DNA of 42,394 bases from Pseudomonadota bacterium (GCA_018818835.1 JAHIRD010000103.1:1-42394); one strand, 5' to 3'; shown: positions 24,116 to 33,224, counted from the first letter of the stretch. The notes: a model not told the origin generated them from the letters alone. Numbers and translations are program-made.

Positions 24116-25477
24116 TTAACAGTATTTATCAAATACTTTTGCCACGTGCCTGGCAAAGTATCTGCCCGTTTTCGTTAATGTGATTGTGTTTGAATCGTCA
24201 TAGGTAACCAATCCGTCATCACGCAAACTGTCAAGCCGGTTAAGCTCGGGTTTGAAATAGGACCTGAAATCGATATTGAACTGGTTTTCGATGTCACTCA
24301 AATTGATGGCAAATTCACACATGATCTGCTGCTGTATGAGTTTGTTTCTGAGCTCGTCATCCTGGGACAGGATATGGCCCATCTTTCCTTCGATGGGGAG
24401 TCGGCTTTCTGAAACGGCTGTATAGTAATCCTCCAGGGATAATAGATTCTGGAAAAATCCTTTCCCAAGGAAGCTGATTGCAGCATGTCCAAAGCCCATA
24501 AATTGTTTTCGGTTTTCCACGGAATACCCCATGAAATCCCGGACCACTTTTTTCCCTGTATCTGCCTGATGCAGGGAATTCCCTTTTTTTACAAAATGAT
24601 CATAGCCGACTTTATGGTAGCCATGTTCAAGGAAGAGATCCTGGGCTGATTTGGACATTAAAACCCGGATGAATGAGTTGGGAATGCTTGATGAAGGAAT
24701 CTGACGCTGCAAGGGAAAGGAAAGGGGGTAATGGGCATAGGTGAACAACGCGACCCTGTCCGGTTCCATGCTGATCACAGTCTTCATGGTATTTTCCAGT
24801 TCATTTTGACCTTGGAAGGGAAGGCCGTAACATAAATCAACATGGACTCTGAAACCCAGTTCTTTTGACATCCCGACGATTTTTCTTACCGAATTTTCCT
24901 GTGTATCCCGGTTGATCACTTTTTGAATGCGCTTATCAAAGTCCTGAATGCCAAAACTGATTTCATTGAAACCGATATCTTTTAATAATTTCAGTTTTTC
25001 ATAGGATATATCTTTTTCATCCGGATAGGCTTCAATGGAAATACTTGAGGCGTCCTCATGGGCAAAGGAGATGTGGCGGCAGGTTGCATTGAAAATTTTA
25101 TCTATCTGGGTAAGTGACAAATGGGTGGGGGTGCCTCCGCCCCAGTGCAGGTGCTTGACATCTTTAAAACCTGAAATTTCCAGGAGGGCCAGCTTGTGTA
25201 AAAACTCTTTTTCCAGGTGCTGAATGTAGATGTCGTTTTTATGTTTATCATCTGAAACAGCTTTATAGCAGGCACAGTAAAAACAGGCTTTCCGGCAGTA
25301 GGGAAAGTGAAAATACAAAAAGGGATTATCGGTTGTTGAATATTCATTGACGAACATCCTTTCATCCATCCGGGTTTTCCACCAACTGGAAACAGGATAA
25401 CTCAAATAAAGCGGGATATTGGCCTCGTCATATGTTTTGGATAGATACTCTAGTTCCAGCAATTCATGATGTTTCAT
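24116..25477 (-). CDS. HemN-like radical SAM enzyme in a biosynthetic cluster
   Basis: A 453-residue enzyme collinear with E. coli HemN (457 residues), which oxidatively decarboxylates coproporphyrinogen III without oxygen. The radical SAM motif CRKACFYCAC (CxxxCxxCxC) is at about residues 61-70, followed by HLHWGGGTPTHLS, GIQDFDKRIQKVINR and GLPFQGQ; the C-terminal HemN domain is present (TKTGRYFARHVAKVFDKYC). Its start codon directly follows the TAA of the adenylation gene, so it is cotranslated with biosynthetic genes rather than haem genes. Sulfate reducers usually make haem through sirohaem and need no HemN, so a tailoring role such as C-methylation or cyclopropanation, known for HemN-like enzymes, is a reasonable inference. 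A true HemN function cannot be excluded. Confidence 0.85.
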   Translation of the reverse strand: MKHHELLELEYLSKTYDEANIPLYLSYPVSSWWKTRMDERMFVNEYSTTDNPFLYFHFPYCRKACFYCACYKAVSDDKHKNDIYIQHLEKEFLHKLALLEISGFKDVKHLHWGGGTPTHLSLTQIDKIFNATCRHISFAHEDASSISIEAYPDEKDISYEKLKLLKDIGFNEISFGIQDFDKRIQKVINRDTQENSVRKIVGMSKELGFRVHVDLCYGLPFQGQNELENTMKTVISMEPDRVALFTYAHYPLSFPLQRQIPSSSIPNSFIRVLMSKSAQDLFLEHGYHKVGYDHFVKKGNSLHQADTGKKVVRDFMGYSVENRKQFMGFGHAAISFLGKGFFQNLLSLEDYYTAVSESRLPIEGKMGHILSQDDELRNKLIQQQIMCEFAINLSDIENQFNIDFRSYFKPELNRLDSLRDDGLVTYDDSNTITLTKTGRYFARHVAKVFDKYC

Positions 25478-27082
25478 TTATAACCACCCTTTGATCGTTT
25501 GTCTGTCAGTTTTTCCGTTGGAATTTTTTGGAATCTCTTGAACCTGCTCAATGATATCAGGGACCATGTACCTGGGGAGAATGGTGGTAAGATGCTTTTT
25601 TAACTGGATGATCGACAGATCATTTCCAGGTTTTGAGGTGACAAATGCATGAAGCCGTGAGTTTCCCATTTCTTTATCTGAGTGTGCAACCACAACAGCC
25701 TCTTCGATGGCCTCATATTGAAACAAGGCATGTTCAACTTCAGGCAGCTCGATTCGAAAGCCTGAACATTTGACCATGAAGTCCTTTCGTCCCACATACT
25801 CGTATGTGTTTTGCTCTCGTTTCACGACAATATCACCGGTTTTGTAAAGAAAGGCGCCATGGTGAGACGCAAGGGGGCTTTTTTTAAACACAGCATTTGT
25901 TCTCTCAGGATCTTTATAATAACCGCTGGTGACACCGGATCCCCTGACATGCAATTCACCTTCTTCACCCTCTGCAACCGGCTGATCATGGTCATTTAAT
26001 ACAATGATCTGGTAGTTTGAACAGGCCCTTCCGATGGGGACAGGACGAAGGCCCAGGGACTCTTTGTCTTTGACATGGTAAAAGGTGCAGACGTTTGTTT
26101 CTGTGGGGCCGTACAGATTATAATAGGATGCCTCCGGTAGAAGGCCCATGAGTTTTTTAAGGTAAACCGTGGGGAAAACTTCTCCGGCAAAAAGGATATG
26201 GCTTAAATGGCTTAGTTTCTCTTTTTCAATGGAGGCATAATTCAAGATGGTAATCCAGACCTGGGGAACCGAATACCAGTATGAAATTTTATTTTCCGAT
26301 ATCCATTGGATCAAAGCCCTGGGATTTGATGCTTTATGAAAGGGAACCAGGCAGGTGCATGCCCCCGATGCAACCGATACATAAATGTCAAATACGGAAA
26401 GATCAAAGTTCAAGGGGGCATGGTTTGCAAAAACATCCCCTTCCTGGGGTTTGAAACAGTCCAGTGCCCAGTTAATGAAGGTCAGGGCGTTTACATGGGA
26501 AATCATGACCCCCTTGGGTTTTCCTGTTGAACCCGATGTATACAGGATGTAGGCAAGATCCATGTCGGTCATGCCCTGTATGTCCGGAGGATTATCATCA
26601 AAGGAATCATCATAGTGAATCAGACGAACATCTGTACTGCCTTGACGGTCCGTATGCGTGCCCCCGAGCAGGTTATCGGTCAGAACAACCGTCAGGGATT
26701 CCAGGTTCTGTCCATGGTTTTTCAGATCATTTTTCAGGGTATGCCACAGCTGTTCATGTGTGATCATATGGCGAGCGTCACTGAGTTTTATAATTCCTGC
26801 GATTCTTTCGGGAGGAGAATACATGGAATCCAGGGGGATATAGACGGCTCCGGCCTTTAACACAGCAAAAAAAGAGACAATGGCTTCCAGGGATTTGGTC
26901 AGATAAATACCTACTGGATCTCCGGGTTTGACACCTTTGTTTCGCAGCATATTTGCAAGGCGGCTGCTTTTCGTTTCCAACTGCCGGTACGTGATACTCT
27001 GATCTTCATAACGGAAAGCAATGTTATCCGGGTATTTTAAAGTGCTTTCAAGAAGAAGATGCTGAAGTAAAAATGGCGTCAT
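25478..27082 (-). CDS. Stand-alone adenylation enzyme, predicted L-prolyl-carrier ligase (PltF/RedM type)
   Basis: A 534-residue NRPS-type adenylation protein that should activate an amino acid as AMP ester and load it on a carrier protein. Core motifs: A3 YTSGSTGKPKG (181-191), A5 NLYGPTE (322-328), A7 YKTGD, A10 NSNGKTDR (520-527). By alignment to GrsA the specificity residues are D227, L228, F231, Y270, L297, A299, L323, V331, C332 and K524, reading DLFYLALVCK. That differs at one position from the proline code I recall for PltF and RedM (DLLYLALVCK). Start and end are tightly coupled: an ATGA overlap with the dehydrogenase gene and direct contact with HemN. Substrate L-proline is a strong prediction. 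Confidence 0.88.
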   Translation of the reverse strand: MTPFLLQHLLLESTLKYPDNIAFRYEDQSITYRQLETKSSRLANMLRNKGVKPGDPVGIYLTKSLEAIVSFFAVLKAGAVYIPLDSMYSPPERIAGIIKLSDARHMITHEQLWHTLKNDLKNHGQNLESLTVVLTDNLLGGTHTDRQGSTDVRLIHYDDSFDDNPPDIQGMTDMDLAYILYTSGSTGKPKGVMISHVNALTFINWALDCFKPQEGDVFANHAPLNFDLSVFDIYVSVASGACTCLVPFHKASNPRALIQWISENKISYWYSVPQVWITILNYASIEKEKLSHLSHILFAGEVFPTVYLKKLMGLLPEASYYNLYGPTETNVCTFYHVKDKESLGLRPVPIGRACSNYQIIVLNDHDQPVAEGEEGELHVRGSGVTSGYYKDPERTNAVFKKSPLASHHGAFLYKTGDIVVKREQNTYEYVGRKDFMVKCSGFRIELPEVEHALFQYEAIEEAVVVAHSDKEMGNSRLHAFVTSKPGNDLSIIQLKKHLTTILPRYMVPDIIEQVQEIPKNSNGKTDRQTIKGWL

Positions 27083-28218
27083 AGGTGCTCACCTATAATT
27101 TTTTTCTGCATCTCACTGGTTCCTGAATACAAGGTGGCCGCAAGGGAATCGCGTACCTGTTTCTGTACGTGGCTATCGGTCATGTATCCATAGGCTCCGA
27201 ACACTTGCAGGGCAGAAAGGCTGTTTTTCACTTTGGCTTCCGATGTCATCAGTTTTATCATGGAGGCATCGGACAGATCGGCTTTACTCTGATCATATTT
27301 CCAGCAGGTATGGTAAAGCATCAATCGTGCGGAATCGATCCGCATTTTCATGTCCACAAGTTTGTCAGACACGCCTGAAAATTTTTTGATGGATCGCCCA
27401 AATTGTGACCGTGTATTGGCATGGGACAGGACCATCTGATACTGTTGCTCCATGGCCCCCACATGATAGGCACCCATGATGATTCGCTCCCACATCATGG
27501 AATGATTGAATACCATCATGCCGAAACGTTCTCTTCCCAGGAGATCCTCCGTTCCCACGGTGCAGTTTTTTAAAACAACTTCACTTAAGGGGGAGGTTCT
27601 GAGTCCCATTTTTTGAAAGGTTTGTCCGTTCATGATCCCTGGATTTTGTGTGTCAATGACAAAACAGGACGTATCGGCCATTTTCATCCCCCCGGGATGT
27701 TTGGCGTAAATCAACAACAGGTCCGCCACCGGGGCATTGGTCACAAATAGTTTTGTTCCGTTTATGACAAATCCATCCCCGTTTTTCGTGACGTCTGTCT
27801 GGATTGCCGAGGAATCCGATCCTGCATTTTCCTCGGTGATTCCATTCCCACCGATCAGACGACCCGATGCCAGGCCGGGTAAATAAGTGTCTTTTTGGTT
27901 CTGGGTCCCGAATTGGCATAAGGGGATGATACATGTGCAGATATTGGCACATAAGGAGAATATGAGCCCTTCATCCTTGCAGTATTGTCCCAACGATTCA
28001 ATGGAAAGAGCCGTTGTAAGCATATCATAGCCCGAGCCATCATACTCGTCGGGAATCACAAGGCCCTGGATGCCCACATCACCGCATAGGAGCCATTTAT
28101 ATTTGGAAAAGCTGCCATGGTTATCATCATCCATGACGTCATCATTAAAGGCGTCATTGCACAAATCCCGAATCGACCTGCAAATGGCTTTTTGTTCGTT
28201 ATTTAAGGTAAAGTCCAT
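27079..28218 (-). CDS. Flavin-dependent prolyl-carrier dehydrogenase, acyl-CoA dehydrogenase family (PltE/RedW type)
   Basis: A 379-residue acyl-CoA dehydrogenase-fold enzyme using FAD. The N-terminal helices, middle beta domain (GGNGITEENAGSDSSAIQTD, then INGTKLFVTNAPVADLLL) and C-terminal helices (NTRSQFGRSIKKF, LYSGTSEMQKKIIGEHL) are complete. Glu 244 in SMMWERIIMG sits at the catalytic-base position found in PltE, RedW and CloN3, where it abstracts the alpha proton of the prolyl thioester. The sequences WLLCGDVGIQGLVIPDEYDG and TKLFVTNAPVADL recall PltE (WAICGEAGLLGLSIPREYGG and HKSFAGNAPIADI). Translation is coupled to the proline adenylation gene by an ATGA overlap. The predicted reaction is oxidation of L-prolyl-S-carrier to pyrrole-2-carboxyl-S-carrier. 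The general family is certain; the subfamily is inferred from sequence and context. Confidence 0.87.
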   Translation of the reverse strand: MDFTLNNEQKAICRSIRDLCNDAFNDDVMDDDNHGSFSKYKWLLCGDVGIQGLVIPDEYDGSGYDMLTTALSIESLGQYCKDEGLIFSLCANICTCIIPLCQFGTQNQKDTYLPGLASGRLIGGNGITEENAGSDSSAIQTDVTKNGDGFVINGTKLFVTNAPVADLLLIYAKHPGGMKMADTSCFVIDTQNPGIMNGQTFQKMGLRTSPLSEVVLKNCTVGTEDLLGRERFGMMVFNHSMMWERIIMGAYHVGAMEQQYQMVLSHANTRSQFGRSIKKFSGVSDKLVDMKMRIDSARLMLYHTCWKYDQSKADLSDASMIKLMTSEAKVKNSLSALQVFGAYGYMTDSHVQKQVRDSLAATLYSGTSEMQKKIIGEHL

Positions 28219-28242
28219 GGTATTGACTCCTCATAAAAAATT

Positions 28243-29304
28243 CTACCAGACAATATGAAGCAATGCATATGAAAGTCCGCATGAACTGCTGAGCAGTAAG
28301 ATTGAATCACCTTTTTTAATCAGGCCCTGTTCATCTGCAATGGCAAGATTAACCGGGATATTGACCGTGGCCATATTCCCAAACTGTTTAAATGTGTTCA
28401 CCGGCGCTTTTTGATGGTCTGCATTGAGCTTGTCCATCAAGGCAAATGTTACATTATTGCCTAGTTGGTGATGTATAAAAAGATCAATGGATTGGGCATC
28501 AAGACCCCACTCGCTTAATTTCCGGAGGATGAATTCAGGCATTTCCCGGATCAATGAGGATGAGATCAATCGTCCGTCTGACCAGAACCCGGTGATTGTA
28601 TCGCCATATTTGGCTCCTGGCACGGCGGTGCCGGGGAGGGTCAACATGGAGGCATCCCAGTCATTCGAGGTTCTTTGCTCCCCATAATGTGTTATGCGGC
28701 CCTTTCCCCCATCCGAGCTGAGAATCATAGCCGCAGCCCCTGTGCCCACGATAAGTCCGCTTAACCTGTTATCGATCTGGTCTGTGTTTTCGATATGAAT
28801 ATCAAGTTTTAAGGTGTTTTTAAGGTCATAGGGACTTTCACAGGTTGCAACAAGGATATGGCGGTATTTTTCGCTTTTGAGATAAAGACCTGCAACGTCA
28901 ATACTCTTCATAAAACCGTTGCAGGTATCATTGATATCAAAAAAATCACCGGTTTTTATGCCCAGGCGGTGTGCCAGCATGATGGCGAATGAGGGCTCCC
29001 GAAAAGGATTTGTGACACCGGAGAAGATCAGGCAGTCGATCTCTTCGGGTGGTATCCCTGCTTGGTCAATGGCTTTCCTGGCAGCTTTTTCTGCCATGGA
29101 CGCAAAATGATCACCGTTTTCTTCTGAACAGCAGGATCGGGTTTCAATTCCGAGAAATTCAAACTTTCGGGTGCAACTGTATGTCAGAAACTCAATATCC
29201 TCTTTGCTAAAGTGTTCCTTATTATCCTCAACCAGAATTTCGGTGATGTCACTGTTGGTGATGCGTCCGTCGGGAATGTAATATCCTATGGATGTGATAA
29301 ACAT
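28243..29304 (-). CDS. Beta-ketoacyl-ACP synthase III (FabH/KAS III) family protein
   Basis: A 353-residue thiolase-fold enzyme. Cys 128 in DINDTCNGF is the acyl-accepting residue; His in LFIHHQLG and Asn in KQFGNMATVNIP complete the triad. Start ATG is preceded by AGGAG at 8 bases. KAS III enzymes begin chains by condensing an acyl thioester with malonyl-ACP, but cluster-encoded ones can also transfer acyl groups. In coumermycin and clorobiocin pathways a KAS III homologue (CouN2/CloN2) is thought to shuttle the pyrrole between two carriers, and here too a pyrrole set and a second carrier protein are present. Position: 24 bases upstream of the dehydrogenase and 16 after the carrier gene. The triad is complete, so true condensation is chemically possible. 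Confidence 0.9.
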   Translation of the reverse strand: MFITSIGYYIPDGRITNSDITEILVEDNKEHFSKEDIEFLTYSCTRKFEFLGIETRSCCSEENGDHFASMAEKAARKAIDQAGIPPEEIDCLIFSGVTNPFREPSFAIMLAHRLGIKTGDFFDINDTCNGFMKSIDVAGLYLKSEKYRHILVATCESPYDLKNTLKLDIHIENTDQIDNRLSGLIVGTGAAAMILSSDGGKGRITHYGEQRTSNDWDASMLTLPGTAVPGAKYGDTITGFWSDGRLISSSLIREMPEFILRKLSEWGLDAQSIDLFIHHQLGNNVTFALMDKLNADHQKAPVNTFKQFGNMATVNIPVNLAIADEQGLIKKGDSILLLSSSCGLSYALLHIVW

Positions 29305-29320
29305 GTTTTCGTACTCCTGA

Positions 29321-29557
29321 TCACTTATTGTTCAATGCCTCGGTAAATGTATCATATATTTCGCCTAAATTTTTCATGGCCCATATATGTTCCACATCAA
29401 ATTTGAATTTGAATTTATGTTCGATTTTTACAAGAAAATTGATCACGCTCAGGGAGTCTATTCCCAGATCATCCCGGAATGATAAGTCTCTGTTCAACAG
29501 TGTGTCATCGATGCCCAGGCCATCTGACACCATAAGTTTGAATTCGTCGAAGGTCAT
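29321..29557 (-). CDS. Acyl carrier protein
   Basis: A 78-residue carrier protein with a classical site, Ser 35 in FRDDLGIDSLSVINFLVKIE. Its start overlaps the stop of the fatty acyl-AMP ligase by ATGA, so the two are made together and the ligase very likely loads this carrier. Acidic and helical, full length for the family. It is distinct from the PltL-like carrier at the end of the cluster (DSL here, SSL there). Confidence 0.9.
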   Translation of the reverse strand: MTFDEFKLMVSDGLGIDDTLLNRDLSFRDDLGIDSLSVINFLVKIEHKFKFKFDVEHIWAMKNLGEIYDTFTEALNNK

Positions 29558-31278
29558 TTATTTTCCCTTAAGTAGTTTTCTTTACATGCATGCCGCTGGA
29601 TTTTCCCGCTGCTTGTTTTGGCTATTGTATTCTGTTTGATTAAAACAACTTCATGGACTTCAAGCTTAAAATATTTCATAACGGCCTTGGATACAGTCTT
29701 ACGTATGAGATCGTGATCATCAGCCGTATAATCCCCTTTGATTTCTTGAACAATGACTAATTTTTCTTCTTTTTCATGGTCAATGGAAAAGGCGGCAGAA
29801 CATCCGAGTCGCAATGCCATGTGTGATTTTTCAACAACAGCTTCGATATCACTGGGGTAATAATTTTTCCCCCGGATGATGATCAGGTCTTTGAGCCGAC
29901 CGGCAATATATAATTCACCCCCATGTATAAATCCAAGGTCACCGGTTCTAAGGAACGGGCCGGACATGTCGTCTTTCAGATATGCCTGAAAGGTGGTCAT
30001 GGTTTCTTCGGGCTTGTTTAGATAAAATTTTGCGGTGCTTGGGCTTTGTACCCAGATTTCACCTATTTCAGAGGGTTGACATTTTTTATGTGTATCCGGG
30101 TTGACGATGACCATGCGATTTTCAGGTCGTGGTCGTCCGCAGCTGACCATGGTTAATAAATTATCCTGATCCCCATTGCCCTGTATGGCTTTGTTACTGT
30201 TCATGGCTGTTTTATCAAAGGAGGTGATGGTGGGAGGTGTGTTGTGCAAGGCCCCGCTTACGATCAGTGTTGATTCTGCAAGCCCATAGCAAGGGTAAAG
30301 TGCTTCATACCTGAATCCGTAATGCTTGAACGTATCGTAAAAACGCATCATCGTTTCATGCCGGATGGGTTCTGCTCCGTTAAAAGCAAGATTCCAGGAA
30401 CTTAAGTCCAGGCCTTCCAATTGGTCAGGACTTGCTTTTCGGACACATAAATCATAAGCGAAATTAGGCCCTCCACTAATGGTTGCTTTAGAACTGGAAA
30501 TGGTTTTAAGCCAGCGAAGGGGTTGACGCAAAAAATCCAAAGGAGAAAACAAGATGGATGAGCCTCCGCAAAAAAGCGTCTGCAAAACGCCACCGATAAG
30601 GCCCATATCATGATACAAAGGCAGCCAGAAGACCCCCCGTGATTGTTCGGATGTCCCAAAAAAATGGTTGATGGCTTTTGAATTGTCCAGAAGATTGTCA
30701 TGGGTAAGACAAACCCCTTTGGGCGTTGATGTGGAGCCGGAAGTGTACTGAATAAACGCAATTTCTTCATTATGCCCAGGGCTTAAAAATTCTTTTTCAG
30801 GCTCGTTTTCAATGGTGTCCGTTGCAATCCATTTTATTTTGTCCATGTCTGCGTCATCATTTAACTGGGATTTAACAAGGGGGATGATGTCTTCAGTGGA
30901 AAGAAGATAGTTGGCCTTGCAATCCTTGACAATGGATTTGAATCTGTTGAACAATATGGGCGAATAGGGGGGATAGGCCGGTACGGCAATGACACCTGCA
31001 TAAAGACATCCCATAAATGCAACGATATAATCCAGGCCAGGGGGATAGATAAGGACAGCAATGCCACCGGGATTGTTTTGTTTTTGTAACATGGATGCAA
31101 TTTTTATGGCGGATTGATTTAACTGCCCATACGTCAGACTGATTTCCTTAGGTGGATTATTCCTTTCAAAATGATGATGTGAAAAAATGAGTTTATTCGG
31201 ATGAATACGAGACCGTGAGGTCAGCACATCCACTAAGGATCGTGATTGACTGAGTTCTTTCTCATTATGTTTATCCAA
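29554..31278 (-). CDS. Fatty acyl-AMP ligase (FAAL, FadD32-like)
   Basis: A 574-residue AMP-forming enzyme of the fatty acyl-AMP ligase branch. The family-typical N-terminal stretch (LTYGQLNQSA; YPPGLDYIVAFMGCLYAGVIAVPAYPP), FIQYTSGSTSTPKGVCLTH, and WLPLYHDMGLIGGVLQTLF are all present. The C-terminal lysine lies in the typical SSGKIQRHACK. It activates a free fatty acid to acyl-AMP and passes it to a carrier protein rather than CoA. The start is TTG at 31278, supported by AGGAG 7 bases upstream; no ATG is near. Coupled by ATGA to an acyl carrier gene, which is the likely partner. In mycobacteria such enzymes work with MmpL exporters, and an MMPL-type exporter is nearby here. Confidence 0.92.
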   Translation of the reverse strand: MDKHNEKELSQSRSLVDVLTSRSRIHPNKLIFSHHHFERNNPPKEISLTYGQLNQSAIKIASMLQKQNNPGGIAVLIYPPGLDYIVAFMGCLYAGVIAVPAYPPYSPILFNRFKSIVKDCKANYLLSTEDIIPLVKSQLNDDADMDKIKWIATDTIENEPEKEFLSPGHNEEIAFIQYTSGSTSTPKGVCLTHDNLLDNSKAINHFFGTSEQSRGVFWLPLYHDMGLIGGVLQTLFCGGSSILFSPLDFLRQPLRWLKTISSSKATISGGPNFAYDLCVRKASPDQLEGLDLSSWNLAFNGAEPIRHETMMRFYDTFKHYGFRYEALYPCYGLAESTLIVSGALHNTPPTITSFDKTAMNSNKAIQGNGDQDNLLTMVSCGRPRPENRMVIVNPDTHKKCQPSEIGEIWVQSPSTAKFYLNKPEETMTTFQAYLKDDMSGPFLRTGDLGFIHGGELYIAGRLKDLIIIRGKNYYPSDIEAVVEKSHMALRLGCSAAFSIDHEKEEKLVIVQEIKGDYTADDHDLIRKTVSKAVMKYFKLEVHEVVLIKQNTIAKTSSGKIQRHACKENYLRENK

Positions 31279-31311
31279 GTTCTTTCTCCTGGATTGATTC
31301 GTTTAAAGGGT

Positions 31312-31542
31312 TCAGGCAACTTTACTGGAGATGATATCCAGCATGGCGTTAAACGAATCCATGGATTCAATCTCCTCATCGAAAATGGTGACATCCAGTT
31401 CCGACTCGATGACGGCGATGATTTCCAGAAACATCATGGAATCAAGAAGTATGGATTCATCTTCATTCCCGGTCACTTGGTCAATATCCATATATCCTGA
31501 CAGGATTTTTAATAATTTCTCTTTAAGGGTATTTTTTTCCAT
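31312..31542 (-). CDS. Acyl/aminoacyl carrier protein
   Basis: A 76-residue carrier protein starting at the ATG preceded by GAAGGATACC; a TTG start five codons earlier is less likely because the ribosome site would lie inside it. The attachment site is the Ser of ILLDSMMFLEIIAVIESEL, and the LDSMxxLE pattern recalls D-alanine carrier (DltC) and other stand-alone carriers. It lies between the fatty acyl-AMP ligase (34 bases downstream) and another AMP-forming ligase upstream. It is the third carrier in the cluster, so at least two separate thioester intermediates are handled. Confidence 0.87.
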   Translation of the reverse strand: MEKNTLKEKLLKILSGYMDIDQVTGNEDESILLDSMMFLEIIAVIESELDVTIFDEEIESMDSFNAMLDIISSKVA

Positions 31543-31570
31543 GGGTATCCTTCTCAATCTTTAGTGTTCG

Positions 31571-31613
31571 AACCCTACCGATGGCGAGGTGCACCGTGCC
31601 ACGATAGGTGGGT
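31571..31613. repeat. Palindrome-like spacer repeat between ligase and carrier genes
   Basis: The spacer holds ACCCTACCGATGGCGAGGTG and then CACCGTGCCACGATAGGTGGGT, with partly complementary ends. It resembles the CGTGCCC...ACCCTACG block at 23664-23682. It is the largest non-coding gap inside the cluster apart from the operon ends and may be a fragment of a dispersed element or a weak hairpin. Confidence 0.4.
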
Positions 31614-31616
31614 TAT

Positions 31617-33224
31617 TTATTGAATAAATTCAAACATCATACGGCAATCATCGGGAACGTCGTTTTCAGCCCAGTCTTTTAATATATTTTTTTGAACTTT
31701 CCCTGATAATAGTATGGGAAACTGTGACACGAAAATAACCTCATCCGGAATCTTATAGTTTGATATTTTCCCACGGCAAAATCGTTTGACATCACCTTGG
31801 GAAAGACTCTCGCCCGGATTGGGAATGACAAAGGCAACGATACTTTCACCCAAAAGGTCATCGGGTCTGCCAACCACCGATACATCCTCTATGGCATCAA
31901 GCTGAATAAGACATTCTTCAATATCCGTGGGATAAACGTTAAACCCGCCCCGGATGATCATGTCTTTACATCGACCCATGATTTTAATGTTCAGGCCATC
32001 ATGAACGCAGGCCAAATCACCGGTATACAACCAGCCGTTTTCATCAATCACCTCACTGGTTTTGGTGTCATTTCGATAATATCCTTTCATCAGGTAGCCC
32101 CTGACCGCAAGCTCACCGATTCCCCCGTTTTTGAGTTCCTGTCGTGTGTGCACATCCACAATTTTAATTTCAACACCTGGAATCGGTCTTCCCACGGTAT
32201 TCAATCGAATGTCATCAGGATCATCCGGATGGGTCAATGTTACGACACCCGTTGCCTCAATCAGACCATAGGCGTTTAATAGGGTGCATCCCATGTTTTG
32301 TTCAATACGTTTAGCAAGGGCTGGGGAACAAAGAGATCCTGATACAATAACTTTATTTAAATGGGAAAAGGCCGATGCTGTGATATAGGGCTGCATCAGA
32401 AGGAGAGACCACATGGTCGGCTGAGTATGAAATGTATTGATATCCCCTTTGGCAAGTTCCAGTAAAATATCATGGGGATTGAAATTCAAGTGCCACTTCA
32501 TGGTGACCCCGGCGACCAGATCAATGAGAACGGCCAGAAACCCCTGTGCTGCATAAAGGGGGGCAACTGAGAAAGCCACCTCATGTCCGGTGCCCCAGAT
32601 TTTCTGTGTATGATACGATGTCAATACAAGGGTCTTGTGGGAAATCATCACCCCTTTGGGACGTCCTGTTGTTCCTGATGTGTATGCAAGAAGAGCGACG
32701 TCATCCGGTGCAACATGGGATTGATTTAAGATATGATCAGGGCCTATGTCCTTAAATTCGCAATAAATCATTTCATTTAAGGAATGCCTGGTCTCGGGTA
32801 CGTCATTTTCCAGAAGAATATAATTTTTAAGTAAGGGCAGGTCATCTTTAATGTGTGAGAATATGTCGCTGTATGAAAGTATACCGATGCGGTTTTTATA
32901 AATGACCGTGGTGGACTCTGAATCTTTTAAAACATTATTTAATTCCTCTTCCTCCCACCGTGTACTCATGGGAACGGCCCAGGCCCCAATCATAAAAAGG
33001 GCAAAATAGATGTACATATATTCAAGGCAATTGGGCAGGATGATGGCGACTTTATCATCTTTTTGGATGCCCATTTTTTTAAAGCTTAAAGCAAGGTTCT
33101 TGGAATGCTTGAACATGTGAGCATAGGACAACTGATTGTCTTCAAATATAATGGCTGTTTTATTCGAATGTTCATGGCTGACTGTCTTAAGGACACAACC
33201 CAGTGTCAGTGTTTCAAATTTCAT
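31617..33224 (-). CDS. AMP-forming acyl/aryl-CoA or acyl-carrier ligase
   Basis: A 535-residue ANL-superfamily enzyme, with the P-loop LLAYTSGTTGRPKGVMISH (about 170-188), the LNAYGLIEATG motif (about 318-328), GWLYTGDLAC and GRCKDMIIRGGFNVYPTDIE, and the C-terminal Lys in LSGKVQK. The features fit medium or long-chain acyl-CoA synthetases and cyclohexanecarboxylate- or benzoate-type ligases rather than NRPS adenylation domains. With a carrier gene 74 bases downstream it may load that carrier or make a CoA starter. Family certain; substrate unknown. Together with the proline and fatty-acid enzymes the cluster has three distinct adenylate-forming ligases. Confidence 0.87.
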   Translation of the reverse strand: MKFETLTLGCVLKTVSHEHSNKTAIIFEDNQLSYAHMFKHSKNLALSFKKMGIQKDDKVAIILPNCLEYMYIYFALFMIGAWAVPMSTRWEEEELNNVLKDSESTTVIYKNRIGILSYSDIFSHIKDDLPLLKNYILLENDVPETRHSLNEMIYCEFKDIGPDHILNQSHVAPDDVALLAYTSGTTGRPKGVMISHKTLVLTSYHTQKIWGTGHEVAFSVAPLYAAQGFLAVLIDLVAGVTMKWHLNFNPHDILLELAKGDINTFHTQPTMWSLLLMQPYITASAFSHLNKVIVSGSLCSPALAKRIEQNMGCTLLNAYGLIEATGVVTLTHPDDPDDIRLNTVGRPIPGVEIKIVDVHTRQELKNGGIGELAVRGYLMKGYYRNDTKTSEVIDENGWLYTGDLACVHDGLNIKIMGRCKDMIIRGGFNVYPTDIEECLIQLDAIEDVSVVGRPDDLLGESIVAFVIPNPGESLSQGDVKRFCRGKISNYKIPDEVIFVSQFPILLSGKVQKNILKDWAENDVPDDCRMMFEFIQ

